Below are positions 17,314-25,752 of a DNA stretch of 64,000 nt, in pieces; position 1 is the stretch's first letter; every line of letters begins with the position of its first letter. Source of the stretch: Roseofilum reptotaenium CS-1145. Lineage in GTDB: Bacteria > Cyanobacteriota > Cyanobacteriia > Cyanobacteriales > Desertifilaceae. The stretch covers positions 62,001-126,000 of the forward strand of contig NZ_JAQMUE010000034.1 of assembly GCF_028330985.1 (NCBI RefSeq). Reading direction: 5' to 3'. Under the pieces are notes generated by a model. That model ran no database searches. It was not told the origin of the DNA and was given only the letters and a program-made list of their open reading frames with translations. The position numbers were made by a program, and so were the translations under genes.

Positions 17314-18492
17314 ATGAGTGAAACCAAAATCCACCTGGAAAATTTAATCAAAATTTACGGAAAACACCCCTCGAGAGCTTTGCAAAGGTTCCGAGAGGGG
17401 GCAAACCGTGAGATGATCTTGAAGGAAACCGGTAATGTTCTGGGTATCGCCGATGTTTCCTTGAAAATTAATCGCGGGGAACTCTTTGTAATCATGGGAT
17501 TATCTGGATCGGGGAAATCAACCCTGGTTCGTTGCATTAATCGATTGATTGAACCCACCAGTGGCAATATTTACATTGATGGTGAGGAAGTGGTTCATAC
17601 GAGTCAACAGAGAATCCGGGAAATTCGTCGCACTAAAATGGCGATGGTGTTTCAGAAGTTTGGCTTATTTCCCCATAAGACAGTCGTAGAAAATGTGGCT
17701 TATGGGTTGAAGGTGCAAGGGATGGGACTCAAGGAGCGCCGACATAAGGCTATAGAGATTTTAGAGCGAGTGGGATTAGCACAGTGGCGCAATTATTTGC
17801 CCTCGTCTTTGAGTGGAGGAATGCAACAACGGGTAGGGTTAGCTCGTGCGTTAGCCACAGATGCAGAAATTTTGCTAATGGATGAAGCCTTTAGTGCCCT
17901 CGACCCCTTAATTAGGCGCGAAATGCAAGATGAATTGATTCGCTTGCAAGCTGAACTGCATAAAACGATTGTCTTTATTAGTCATGATATTCAAGAAGCG
18001 CTGAAAATTGGCGATCGTGTGGCGATCATGAAAGATGGTGCAGTGGTACAAGTGGGAACTCCTGAAGATTTGGTGTTAAGTCCCATTGATGATTATGTGA
18101 GTGCCTTTACGCAGGATGTTAATCGCGCTCAAGTGCTGAAAATTGGCACAGTAGCACGGAAGACGACCCCCTTAAATCGACATCAATATACGATTGAGAT
18201 TGCTCTAGAACAGATGAAAAAACAAGGGGTCAGTCAGCTCTATGTTGTCAATGAGAACAAAGTTCCGGTTGGTTTGCTCCAGAAGCAGCGTCTTGAGTAT
18301 GCGCTCAACAATGGCAATCAAGATTTAGCTCATCTGATAGTTAATGACTTTCCCAAAATTGAAGATTCCCATTGTTTAGAAGCGGCCTTTTCGCTGTCGG
18401 ATTCCGGGATGGCGATCGCTGTCACCAATCCTGATGGAAAATTCCACGGCATCATTACCCCCAAAGAAGTATTAATGAGTATGAGTCAATAA
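17314..18492 (+). CDS. proV: ProV-like glycine betaine/proline ABC transporter ATPase
   Basis: The 392-residue protein is ProV-like in length and order. The N-terminal helix (LIKIYGKHPSRALQRFREG) is specific to the quaternary-amine uptake family. Walker A is GLSGSGKST (about 62-70), signature LSGGMQQR, Walker B ILLMDEAFSALDP, and the H-loop is in VFISHDIQEA. The C-terminal part (about 280-390) is a CBS pair, the region that senses ionic strength in related osmolyte transporters. A permease gene follows after 91 bp. No periplasmic binding-protein gene is adjacent, so either it lies elsewhere or the substrate differs. Confidence 0.9.
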   Translation: MSETKIHLENLIKIYGKHPSRALQRFREGANREMILKETGNVLGIADVSLKINRGELFVIMGLSGSGKSTLVRCINRLIEPTSGNIYIDGEEVVHTSQQRIREIRRTKMAMVFQKFGLFPHKTVVENVAYGLKVQGMGLKERRHKAIEILERVGLAQWRNYLPSSLSGGMQQRVGLARALATDAEILLMDEAFSALDPLIRREMQDELIRLQAELHKTIVFISHDIQEALKIGDRVAIMKDGAVVQVGTPEDLVLSPIDDYVSAFTQDVNRAQVLKIGTVARKTTPLNRHQYTIEIALEQMKKQGVSQLYVVNENKVPVGLLQKQRLEYALNNGNQDLAHLIVNDFPKIEDSHCLEAAFSLSDSGMAIAVTNPDGKFHGIITPKEVLMSMSQ

Positions 18493-18493
18493 T

Positions 18494-18514
18494 AGGGAAT
18501 AGGGAATAGGGAAT
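18494..18514. repeat. Three tandem AGGGAAT heptamers
   Basis: AGGGAAT repeats exactly three times directly after the ATPase stop codon. It resembles the short tandem heptanucleotide (STRR) repeats known from cyanobacteria. Related heptamers (AATAGGC and variants) occur at about 31343-31370. Confidence 0.6.
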
Positions 18515-18583
18515 CGGACAAACCCAGTTTCGCCCTTTTCTCCCCCTGTCAAAAAATAGAGTGTTATTTAGTTTAATAAATTC

Positions 18584-19552
18584 ATGATTGATTGTTTCTC
18601 TCCTTCTTTAATCAGTGAAACACCGGTTTTACTTGACCCTTTTCAACTGTATACCCTGCCCCTAGGGGATTGGGTTTCCAATTTTGTCGATTTTTTGGTC
18701 GCTCAATTTCGCCCGGTTTTCCAACTGATTAGAGTTCCCTTTGCCTTTGTCCTGAATGGGATTGAAGTGGGTTTGTTGGCGATTCCTCCAACTTTATTCT
18801 TAATCTTCTTAGGGTTGCTAGTGTGGCAATTTTGTGGTTCTGCCATTGCGATCTATAGTTTAGTTGCCATGGTAGGAATTGGCTTATTGGGAACCTGGGA
18901 ACCGGCAATGACCACCTTATCCCTGGTAATTTGTGCGGTGACGTTTTGTATTCTGATTGGTCTACCGATTGGCATTTTAGCCGCCAGAAACGATCGCTTT
19001 GACTCCATTTTGCGGCCGCTTCTGGATGCCATGCAAACCTTGCCCTCCTTTGTTTATTTGGTTCCTGTGGTCATGCTCTTTGGTATTGGAGAAGTCCCTG
19101 GAGTCATTGTAACTTTGATTTTTGCGGTTCCACCCCTAATTCGATTAACCAATCTGGGGATTCGTCAAGTCTCGAAGGAAGTGGTGGAAGCGGCGATCGC
19201 GTTTGGTTCGACTCCCAACCAAGTCCTCTGGGAAGCTCAAGTTCCCCTGGCTCTACCCACTATCCTGGCTGGCGTGAATCAATCCATTCTCTTAGCCCTC
19301 TCCATGGTCGTTGTGGCTTCGATGATTTCTGTCGAAGGTCTGGGTCAAATGGTATTACGAGGTATTGGTCGTTTAGATGTGGGATTAGCGGCTGTTGGTG
19401 GGATCAGTATTGTGTTAGTTGCGATCCTATTAGACCGGGTAACCCAAGCTTTGGGTAAACCCCAAAAAGTCTCTTGGAAAAAACGCGGGCCGGTGGGCTT
19501 GTTGCTTTCTTTTCCCCAAAAACACGAGATCGACCTAGGAAAAGGCTTCTAA
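18584..19552 (+). CDS. proW: ProW-like ABC transporter permease
   Basis: The 322-residue protein has an amphipathic N-terminus with a lead membrane segment and about six core helices. Its EAA-type loop (VVEAAIAFGSTPNQVLWEAQVPLALPTI) is where the ATPase docks. SFVYLVPVVMLFGIGEVPGVIVTLIFAVPPLIRLTNLGIRQV is the hallmark ProW/OpuAB region. By family it moves glycine betaine, proline or related osmolytes inward together with the upstream ATPase. Its stop (TAA, 19550-19552) overlaps the stop of the convergent membrane-protein gene by three bases, so the operon must end here and no binding-protein gene follows. Confidence 0.9.
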   Translation: MIDCFSPSLISETPVLLDPFQLYTLPLGDWVSNFVDFLVAQFRPVFQLIRVPFAFVLNGIEVGLLAIPPTLFLIFLGLLVWQFCGSAIAIYSLVAMVGIGLLGTWEPAMTTLSLVICAVTFCILIGLPIGILAARNDRFDSILRPLLDAMQTLPSFVYLVPVVMLFGIGEVPGVIVTLIFAVPPLIRLTNLGIRQVSKEVVEAAIAFGSTPNQVLWEAQVPLALPTILAGVNQSILLALSMVVVASMISVEGLGQMVLRGIGRLDVGLAAVGGISIVLVAILLDRVTQALGKPQKVSWKKRGPVGLLLSFPQKHEIDLGKGF

Positions 19553-20820
19553 GGGTCTCCTGTAAGTCGGTTAATATCTTGCTCTAAGATATCGGTTTCG
19601 GTGGTATAGGCGAGATCGTCAGGGACGATCGCCTGTTTTTTGCCCAGATGTTCAGCATAGTTGAGTTTCTGCTGTACTTCTGGGGTAGGCTCGCAGAGCA
19701 TGGAGTAGCGATCGCGGCGAGTTTGGTTGCGTTGTTCAATTTTCCCATTGGCTTGTCCCAACCAGAAATAACGGATCAGGGGAATGGCTAAAAATCCGAC
19801 ACCATAGGCCAGAAGAATACCGTAAATAGATTGGACAAAGGCAACGAATCCCCCCAATTCAGCCGCCACTGTGCCATCTGCCAATAAGCTTCCCAAGACT
19901 AATGCCCCAATTAGATTGGCGGCTCCTAAGCCGATCGCTAATATAATTTGGGTTGAACTGGCGGCACTAAATCGCCATTTCTTCTCTTGGAGATAGGAAG
20001 AATAGCTTGTTGAAGCTTGCTCAGTGGCCGTAATTTGTAAATCGGGGAACTGATAAAGAATTCCCCCTTCTGGAGTGACTTCGGGACGACCATTGAAGCG
20101 TACCAAAATGGGTAACAGATAATTTTCATATTCGCGATCGTACCCCTTACCTAGATCGTCCAAATAGGGCGCAATCTGTTCAGCCACCACGACTCCTTGT
20201 TGAGAACGGATTGTAGCTGCGATCGCCTGCCAACGACGCTGTTCTAAATGGGCATTTGGGTTACCATCCCCAAATAAAAAGGAAAAAATTGCCTCTAAAA
20301 AGTTCATTTCTGAGGAGGAGCGCTGAGGACGGTTTGGGCTGGAATAATCTGGATAAAACATCCACCATAAATCCCCGAAATTCAGAGGAAACCAAAACAT
20401 CCGCATTGATGAGCGTCCACTACTCCCCCCACGATCTGAGTCTCCGTCTTGGGAGGATTGCAGACTGATGACGATGACGGCGATCGCCACTAAAATCAGC
20501 ACTAACGATAAAATCAGCAAAATACCAAAGGAAATTCGCACCAAATAAAACAAAATCCGCCCAATTTGCTGTAGCGTCTTTTGCCAACGCAAGCGCCAAA
20601 ACTTCCCTTGTAGAATCGTGCGAAAATTTTTCGGAAACAGATAGGCAATATCGCCAGACTCAGCCACCTGGAGATGTCCCCTCGCATCTGCGGCGAGAGC
20701 TAAAAGCGCTTGCTGGGTTTCCTCCACATTAAACCCGGTGCGGGTGGACACATCTCCAACGGTTACCCGATACCCCAGATCTTCCACTGCTTCCATCAGT
20801 TTCAGATTCGGAACAGCCAT
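19549..20820 (-). CDS. Cyanobacterial membrane protein with winged-helix-like N-terminus
   Basis: The 423-residue protein starts with a small DNA-binding-like or dimerisation fold (LMEAVEDLGYRVTVGDVSTRTGFNVEETQQALLALAADA, about 8-50). This is followed by a long hydrophobic helix (about 88-120) and a serine/glycine/aspartate-rich linker. A soluble middle (about 180-280) follows, then two further helices (about 305-370) and a polar tail. I know similar uncharacterised proteins in cyanobacteria and plastids, but no function. The N-terminal fold next to a membrane helix suggests a membrane-tethered regulator, which is inference only. Confidence 0.72.
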   Translation of the reverse strand: MAVPNLKLMEAVEDLGYRVTVGDVSTRTGFNVEETQQALLALAADARGHLQVAESGDIAYLFPKNFRTILQGKFWRLRWQKTLQQIGRILFYLVRISFGILLILSLVLILVAIAVIVISLQSSQDGDSDRGGSSGRSSMRMFWFPLNFGDLWWMFYPDYSSPNRPQRSSSEMNFLEAIFSFLFGDGNPNAHLEQRRWQAIAATIRSQQGVVVAEQIAPYLDDLGKGYDREYENYLLPILVRFNGRPEVTPEGGILYQFPDLQITATEQASTSYSSYLQEKKWRFSAASSTQIILAIGLGAANLIGALVLGSLLADGTVAAELGGFVAFVQSIYGILLAYGVGFLAIPLIRYFWLGQANGKIEQRNQTRRDRYSMLCEPTPEVQQKLNYAEHLGKKQAIVPDDLAYTTETDILEQDINRLTGDP

Positions 20821-20982
20821 GTTTGCTACCTCTTACTCTGTCTCTTCTTGCTCTTGTGTCTATTATGAGCATAGCAATGGGGGAATGGGGAGTGGGGAGG
20901 ATATCGCGATCGCCGTCTATGAATTTCACGGTATGATCAATAAATCCTATCAATCAATGGTGAAGCGATCGGGAGTTAGCCT

Positions 20983-21258
20983 ATGCAAGCAATCCTTTTA
21001 AGTCGTGAAGAAGTCGCTCAACGTGCCCATCAATGGTATGAAAGGAAAATCCGGCCACAAGTAGAAATTGAAGAAAATATCGGTAAGATGGTCATCATTG
21101 ACATCGAGACCGGTGATTACAGAGTTGATGACAACGGCTTACGTGCTGCTGACGACTTGACTGATAAACATCCTAATGCCAGACTCTTTGGGATCAAAAT
21201 TGGGTATAACGTTGCGGCGGCTTTTGGTGGCGGTATTATGGAACGTATCGTCAAGTGA
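20983..21258 (+). CDS. Small acidic protein coupled to a retropepsin-like protease gene
   Basis: The 91-residue protein (MQAILLSREEVAQRAHQWYERKIRPQVE) has a helical N-terminus. A strand-rich middle (NIGKMVIIDIETGDYRVDD) and a tail ending GGGIMERIVK follow. It is not a family I can name. The last codons overlap the next gene as GTGA (GTG start at 21255, TGA at 21256-21258), so the two are translated together. Small size, coupling and a helix-strand layout are reminiscent of antitoxins or specificity partners, but there is no recognisable DNA-binding motif. Start at ATG 20983. Confidence 0.7.
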   Translation: MQAILLSREEVAQRAHQWYERKIRPQVEIEENIGKMVIIDIETGDYRVDDNGLRAADDLTDKHPNARLFGIKIGYNVAAAFGGGIMERIVK

Positions 21259-21620
21259 TTTCAGGTATCGTAGCTGACGGATACGCAATTATTACGATCC
21301 CATTTCGGATTCCCAATCGTGCTGACTTTCCGATTCAATTTGTAGTAGACACAGGATTTACAGATGAGCTTTGTTTACCACTAGAAGCAGTCGCATTATT
21401 AAATCTTCCTTTTAAGTATGATATGCAGGTAAATTTAGCAGATAACAGCCAGGTAATGCTTCCCGTTCACAAAGCAATGATTCTTTGGGATGGGGAAGAG
21501 CGAGAAGTTCGTGTGTTGGCGACAGGGCGACGACCTTTAGTTGAAACGGCTTTACTCGGTGACTATGAACTGGCGATCCAGTTTATAGAAGGTGTATTAG
21601 TAACGATTGATGCGTTGTAG
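21255..21620 (+). CDS. Clan AA (retropepsin-like) aspartic protease family protein
   Basis: The 121-residue single-domain protein has one DTG active-site motif, VVDTGFTDELCLP (Asp32). The flap region and second strand set follow, with ALLGDYELAIQFIEG near the end matching the conserved ALLG(M/D) motif of clan AA. Such one-domain proteases must dimerise to form the two-aspartate active site. It uses a GTG start inside the previous gene. Bacterial members occur with a small upstream protein; target and trigger are unknown. DUF2301 follows after 27 bp and may be cotranscribed. Confidence 0.8.
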   Translation: MISGIVADGYAIITIPFRIPNRADFPIQFVVDTGFTDELCLPLEAVALLNLPFKYDMQVNLADNSQVMLPVHKAMILWDGEEREVRVLATGRRPLVETALLGDYELAIQFIEGVLVTIDAL

Positions 21621-21647
21621 TGATGGACACTTGTAAGGAATATTCTG

Positions 21648-22286
21648 ATGACAACTAATGTAGAACAACCGATTTATCAAGGTCAATTTGGTAGCTTTAC
21701 CATTACTGAAGAAGACCGCCAAGGGGTGGTCATTTATCGTGCTGGGTTAACCGTTTCGGCTGTGTGTATGGCGATCGCCACTACCCTCACTCTCTGGCCG
21801 AATCATAACCCAGAAACTCTCTTCTGGCTCACTCCCCTCTATTTCCTCTTCTGTCTCGCATTAGGGGTTAGCCTGCTCACCATCCATATTTACATGGCTA
21901 TCCTCCATCGTCTCTTACAATTATTTCTGATCGTTGGCACCATTTCTGGTCTGATCCTCACTTTCTCCAGTGCCCAACCCCTTGCCCTTACGGTATATAC
22001 TCAACCTCTGACCTTATTCGGTATTGGATTCACCTTTGCCGCCCTCACCGGCATTTACTTCAAAGAAGGATTCTGTTTCCATCGTCTAGAAACCAAACTG
22101 CTCACCCCCCTAGTGCCCATTCTCCTCCTGGGTGTTCTCTTTGGTACTCTTCCCCTGCAAGCTCAACAAATTATGTTAGCGGCCTGGAGCCTCCTATTTC
22201 TGATTTTTGCCGGGCGAAAACTGATCCAACCCATTCCCCCAGACATTGGCGATAAATCGGTTTTTGAATACCTGAAAAATAATTAA
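21648..22286 (+). CDS. DUF2301 integral membrane protein
   Basis: The 212-residue protein has a polar start (YQGQFGSFTITEEDRQGVVIYR) and then six to seven hydrophobic helices from about residue 30 to 190. A conserved-looking loop with a cysteine-histidine pair (YFKEGFCFHRLETKLLTP) lies near 140. The sequence matches the DUF2301 family of cyanobacterial and plastid membrane proteins, whose function is not established. AAGGAAT upstream of ATG 21648 serves as the ribosome binding site. Confidence 0.82.
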   Translation: MTTNVEQPIYQGQFGSFTITEEDRQGVVIYRAGLTVSAVCMAIATTLTLWPNHNPETLFWLTPLYFLFCLALGVSLLTIHIYMAILHRLLQLFLIVGTISGLILTFSSAQPLALTVYTQPLTLFGIGFTFAALTGIYFKEGFCFHRLETKLLTPLVPILLLGVLFGTLPLQAQQIMLAAWSLLFLIFAGRKLIQPIPPDIGDKSVFEYLKNN

Positions 22287-22322
22287 TACAGCGTCTCGCT
22301 GTTCGTAATTGGAATTAAAGAA

Positions 22323-22769
22323 ATGACTAAGATCGATCAATTGAGTGATCTTTATGAGATCGATAATGAGGAATGGTTCTCTCAAACCTTGAAACTCTTG
22401 AAAAACAAACAACTCGATCGTCTCGATTTAGATCATCTGATTGAGGCATTAGAATCCGTGGGTCGCCGAGACAGATTAACTGTTGAGAGTTTTCTTGAAC
22501 AAATTGTCAGACATTTACTTCTTCTCCAATATGGGCAAGAAAAATATGATTATAATGCCAATCATTGGCAAGCTGAAATCATGAGTTTTAGAACCCAACT
22601 TCACGAATATTTAACCCAAAATCTACGAAATCATTTGGAAGAAAACCAGTCAAAAATTTATCAAAAAGCATTAAAATATGTCAGGAAAAAGACAGGGCTG
22701 ATAGTCGATTTCCCTGAAGACTGTCCTTACAATCTTGAACAATTACTCGATCAAGACTGGCTTCCTTAA
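22323..22769 (+). CDS. DUF29 family protein
   Basis: The 148-residue all-helical protein has the DUF29 features. These are an opening LYEIDNEEWFSQTLKLLKNKQLDRLDLDHLIEALESVGRRDR, then VESFLEQIVRHLLLLQYG, and a C-terminal DCPYNLEQLLDQDWLP. DUF29 proteins are abundant in cyanobacteria, often in many copies and near mobile or toxin genes. Their biochemical role is unknown. Length is typical. It is followed by a 684-bp repeat-rich region. Confidence 0.9.
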   Translation: MTKIDQLSDLYEIDNEEWFSQTLKLLKNKQLDRLDLDHLIEALESVGRRDRLTVESFLEQIVRHLLLLQYGQEKYDYNANHWQAEIMSFRTQLHEYLTQNLRNHLEENQSKIYQKALKYVRKKTGLIVDFPEDCPYNLEQLLDQDWLP

Positions 22770-22829
22770 AAAAAGATAGGGGAGAGGGGGAAGAGGGGGA
22801 GGATGGGGAGGAATAAACCCATACTCTCA

Positions 22830-23056
22830 TGCATTAGATTTAGTTCGGTGTAAGCACTTTTCGGCTGTCGCCGACATGAAAGCGCTAAAGCGCTTACTAC
22901 GAACCGAGTTTTCTATTGCACTATTTTAGGTGAAACAGTAGATTCGTAGTGGACTGTTTCACCTAAAATAGGACTTTGTTTGTAGTAAGCACGAAGAGTG
23001 CTTAAAAGCCTAGCTGGAGAGGGCTAAAGCCCTCACTACGAACGAAATCTAATGCA
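22830..23056. mobile_element. Nested palindromic MITE-like element
   Basis: The terminal inverted repeats TGCATTAGATTTAGTTCG (22830-22847) and 23039-23056 match with one mismatch over 18 bp. Inside are a perfect 19-bp-arm hairpin (22921-22971) and shorter stems such as GCGCTAAAGCGC and AGGGCTAAAGCCCT. There is no ORF. The size (227 bp) and symmetry suggest a non-autonomous element or repeat cluster. Target-site duplication is not obvious. Confidence 0.5.
22921..22971. repeat. Perfect 19-bp-arm hairpin
   Basis: CTATTTTAGGTGAAACAGT (22921-22939) is followed by a 13-base loop and its exact reverse complement (22953-22971). It lies in the core of the palindromic element at 22830-23056; related TTAGGTGAAA sequence occurs again near 23060. 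Confidence 0.85.
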
Positions 23057-23081
23057 TCAAATTAGGTGAAAGAGTAGATTT

Positions 23082-23213
23082 GTAGGTTGGGTTGAGGAAC
23101 GTTTCGCTTCGCGACATGTTCATGTCCGCCTTGCGGAAACATGTCGGCTTTGCCGAAAACCCAACAAGTACGTTCGGTTGACGTTGGGTTTCACTTCGTT
23201 CAACCCAACCTAC
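23082..23213. repeat. GTAGGTTGGGTTGA inverted-repeat element
   Basis: GTAGGTTGGGTTGA (23082-23095) is the exact reverse complement of 23200-23213. Within it, CGACATGTT and AACATGTCG form another stem, and TTCGCTTCGCG and GTTTCACTTCGTTC are typical of the common cyanobacterial GTTGGGTT repeat. A minimal relative is at 9934-9968. Confidence 0.6.
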
Positions 23214-23453
23214 GAGAAAATGGCGAGGTATTGTTCTATAAAAAAACCAGCTAAAATCTAGCTGGCATTGAATCGATATCATCAATATCAATTGTCGTTT
23301 CCGAAAATCCTGACTGCGCGTTCCCACAACACGAGGAGGATCGGTCTCTTTTGTCTCTCTTTACCAATCGTAACAGAGAATCCGATTTTTTTTAATAAAA
23401 GTTCATACTTAACGGTTTCTCTTTCGATAACTATTTATAATCAGAGATTGGGG
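23214..23453. other. Rest of the 684-bp intergenic region
   Basis: After the two repeat elements I see no gene, strong hairpin or recognisable motif up to the end of the NFACT gene. The stretch 22770-22829 before the elements is a purine-rich run (GGGGAGAGGGGGAAGAGGGGG). Confidence 0.4.
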
Positions 23454-25178
23454 TTATGATTCGAGCGCTGCTTCTTGGGGACACCCCCAAAGAATACGCT
23501 CATGCTTATAGACAACCATTCCAGGTTGAGCGCCTTTCGGTTTATACACCGATTTCGGTTCTGTGTAAACCACTGGAATCTGCTTACTTTGCCGTCCTTG
23601 GCTATAATGGGCGGCTAGATTAGCCACAAACTGGAGGTCTTCGGTATCCGGAACCTGTCCCGGAGAGACTCTCATCAACACATGACTGCCAGGAATCTCT
23701 TGGGTATGGAACCATAGATCGTATGCTCCAGCTAGTCTAAAGGTTAAGCGATCGTTTTGGCGATTATTGCGACCGACGAGAACTTCAAACCCGCTAGGAG
23801 TTTGGTAACGATGGGGTTGGGAGCGGTGGGAGTTGCGTTGATAGTCGGATGCTGGAGAGTCTAAATACTTCTGTTCAATTAATTCTTCGCGCACTTCCTC
23901 TAGAGTCGATAAATCCTCAGCCGTGCCATACTCCGCAAGTTGCAGTAGGGTAGTTTCTACTTGTTCGAGATAGCGCTGTTCGGTTTCAACTGCTTCTAAA
24001 AGGGGTTGAACGGCAAGTTGAGAGCGCTTAAGTTTTTGGTGTTTTTTGTAGAGCGCTTGGGCATTTTGTACGCCATTTTTTTCGAGATTGAGGGGAATTT
24101 TAACCGGTTTTCCGGTTTCAAAATCGGCTAATTCAATCGCCTGCATCCCCGGTTGCCACTGGTGTAAATGAGCCATCAATAAGTCGGCTAAATACCGGTA
24201 GCGATCGGCATCTTGGGATTGATTTAACCGTTCTCGGAATAGGAGCGCCTTTTGATGGAGCTTGCCTAAATGCGATCGCACCTTTTGCTGCAATTGATAA
24301 TGTAATTGACTAAATTCTTGCCGATCAAGATGCTCGTTATAATACCCACTAATCAAATTCTGTACGGATTCGACTACCTCCACCCGATCCCAAGGCATCA
24401 CCGTATACCCTTTTTTTGTCCATCCCGGTGTAAACGTTCCCTGCTGCAAGCTGTGTAACCAATGCTGCCAGCGATCATACAGCAGAGACCAATCAGCATC
24501 ACTTAAACTATCTGTGGGTTGATGGAGAGCGATCGCCGTCCCGAATAGCCAAGACTCAATCAACCGGGGACTTAACCCCCGATAACTTTGCAGTAATTGC
24601 CGCTTGAGTGGCCCCGGAATCAATCCCACCCGCCCCCGAAAATCACTGAATGACTCTTCTAGACTAGGTATCCGATTCTTTAGAGCTGGAGGATTCACAT
24701 AGGGTTGTCCCGTCAAAATGGGGCGTACACTCGACTGTTGTTCGCTCACCTGATGGGCAGCGGTAACAATTATATTTTCCTGATTGACCAAAATCACATT
24801 ACTATACTTCCCCATCACCTCCACAATTAAGTGCCAGCGAATCGGATCGCCCGGTCTTTGGGCAAACTGCAAATCAATTGCCCGCTCCCAAGGGGCAATT
24901 TCGGCAATGGAAACCAGAGCTAACCCATTAAGCTGATGGCGCAACTGATCGCTAAATGTAAACGTATCCGGTGCTTTTGGGGGAGGGCTGCTCATGGCGA
25001 TATGGGCTGCCTGTGGATGCCAACACAGCGTTAACCATCCCCGCCCCTGAAGCATCCGCAGGGCAAGGGATAGCCTGAAGCGATCGCGTTGAAAAACCTG
25101 CTCTAAGCGAGCCGGTAAAGAGCGATCGCGCAAATCGGCACAAATGGCCATTAAAGTCGTAAAATCAACCGGTTGCAC
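23454..25178 (-). CDS. rqcH: NFACT family protein, RqcH/Rqc2 homologue
   Basis: The 574-residue protein has the NFACT order. The N-terminal domain (about 1-200) has VEVMGKYSNVILVN, a hallmark of the family. A helical middle with paired coiled coils spans about 230-430 (KVRSHLGKLHQKALLFRERL). The C-terminal NFACT-R/DUF814 domain spans about 450-560 (RYQTPSGFEVLVGRNNRQND, AYDLWFHTQEIPGSHVLMR). In bacteria RqcH binds stalled 50S-peptidyl-tRNA complexes and recruits alanyl-tRNA to tag the nascent chain. Older annotation calls it fibronectin-binding protein. The start is GTG at 25178; no better ATG precedes it in frame. It would act in the cytosol. Confidence 0.9.
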   Translation of the reverse strand: MQPVDFTTLMAICADLRDRSLPARLEQVFQRDRFRLSLALRMLQGRGWLTLCWHPQAAHIAMSSPPPKAPDTFTFSDQLRHQLNGLALVSIAEIAPWERAIDLQFAQRPGDPIRWHLIVEVMGKYSNVILVNQENIIVTAAHQVSEQQSSVRPILTGQPYVNPPALKNRIPSLEESFSDFRGRVGLIPGPLKRQLLQSYRGLSPRLIESWLFGTAIALHQPTDSLSDADWSLLYDRWQHWLHSLQQGTFTPGWTKKGYTVMPWDRVEVVESVQNLISGYYNEHLDRQEFSQLHYQLQQKVRSHLGKLHQKALLFRERLNQSQDADRYRYLADLLMAHLHQWQPGMQAIELADFETGKPVKIPLNLEKNGVQNAQALYKKHQKLKRSQLAVQPLLEAVETEQRYLEQVETTLLQLAEYGTAEDLSTLEEVREELIEQKYLDSPASDYQRNSHRSQPHRYQTPSGFEVLVGRNNRQNDRLTFRLAGAYDLWFHTQEIPGSHVLMRVSPGQVPDTEDLQFVANLAAHYSQGRQSKQIPVVYTEPKSVYKPKGAQPGMVVYKHERILWGCPQEAALES

Positions 25179-25228
25179 AATGAATTGTCTAACTAACCAA
25201 GATTTCTAGTATAGCCCGTTCCCCGAAC

Positions 25229-25600
25229 CTATATTTCTTGGGCCAAAGTTAAAACTTGTTCATAGAGATGATTTGAAATCCTTGTACCCCGATCTTGCCT
25301 CTGCTTTAGAACATCCTTAACATTAGGAATCAGGCTCTGGCGCTTTGCCAATACCAAAACACCCATGGTTCCAATTAAGGGTAACTTTCTTTCTAGTGCC
25401 ACTCGTCTAGCTGCCCGTTCATCAATCAGTAATTGATCGGCTTTAGTTTCTTCAGCTAAGGCGATCGCTTCTGACTCTCCTAAGTCTAAATGAAAAGACT
25501 CCTGTAACTCCTCTACAAGCCGCTGATTATTGACGGTGACCACTTGTAGCCACGACAAATCCTGTACTTGTTGCGCTGCTGGATGATCTCCCACAAGCAA
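25229..25600 (-). pseudogene. N-terminally truncated DUF3368 PIN-like toxin gene
   Basis: The frame encodes the later two thirds of a DUF3368 protein: VVTVNNQRLVEELQESFHLDLGESEAIALAEE, LLIDERAARRVALE and IGTMGVLVLAKRQSLIP. Intact members are about 155-160 residues and begin with a SNTSPI-type segment holding the first catalytic aspartate. Here that part is missing. Upstream in frame one can read VFNELLVGDHP preceded by unrelated residues and then a TAA; no ATG is available and only a TTG opens the frame. No antitoxin gene is adjacent. I read it as a remnant, although DEAxR-type residues are kept. Confidence 0.65.
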
Positions 25601-25752
25601 CTCATTAAAAACGCCCTGCAGTTGTGTGGTGATCCATACTATGACTATAGTCTTTCCTGTGGATTACCGCAAGCAGACATGGATGCAAACAAACAAGGGC
25701 TTGTAGAGTACGATAAAATCAAGAGCAACTGCAAAGTAAACAGATAAGGTTT

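Noticed and set aside
22780-22820. G/A-rich run as a tandem repeat or origin element
   Set aside because: Irregular purine run; similar phrases (GGGGAATGGGGA) are scattered in gaps throughout.
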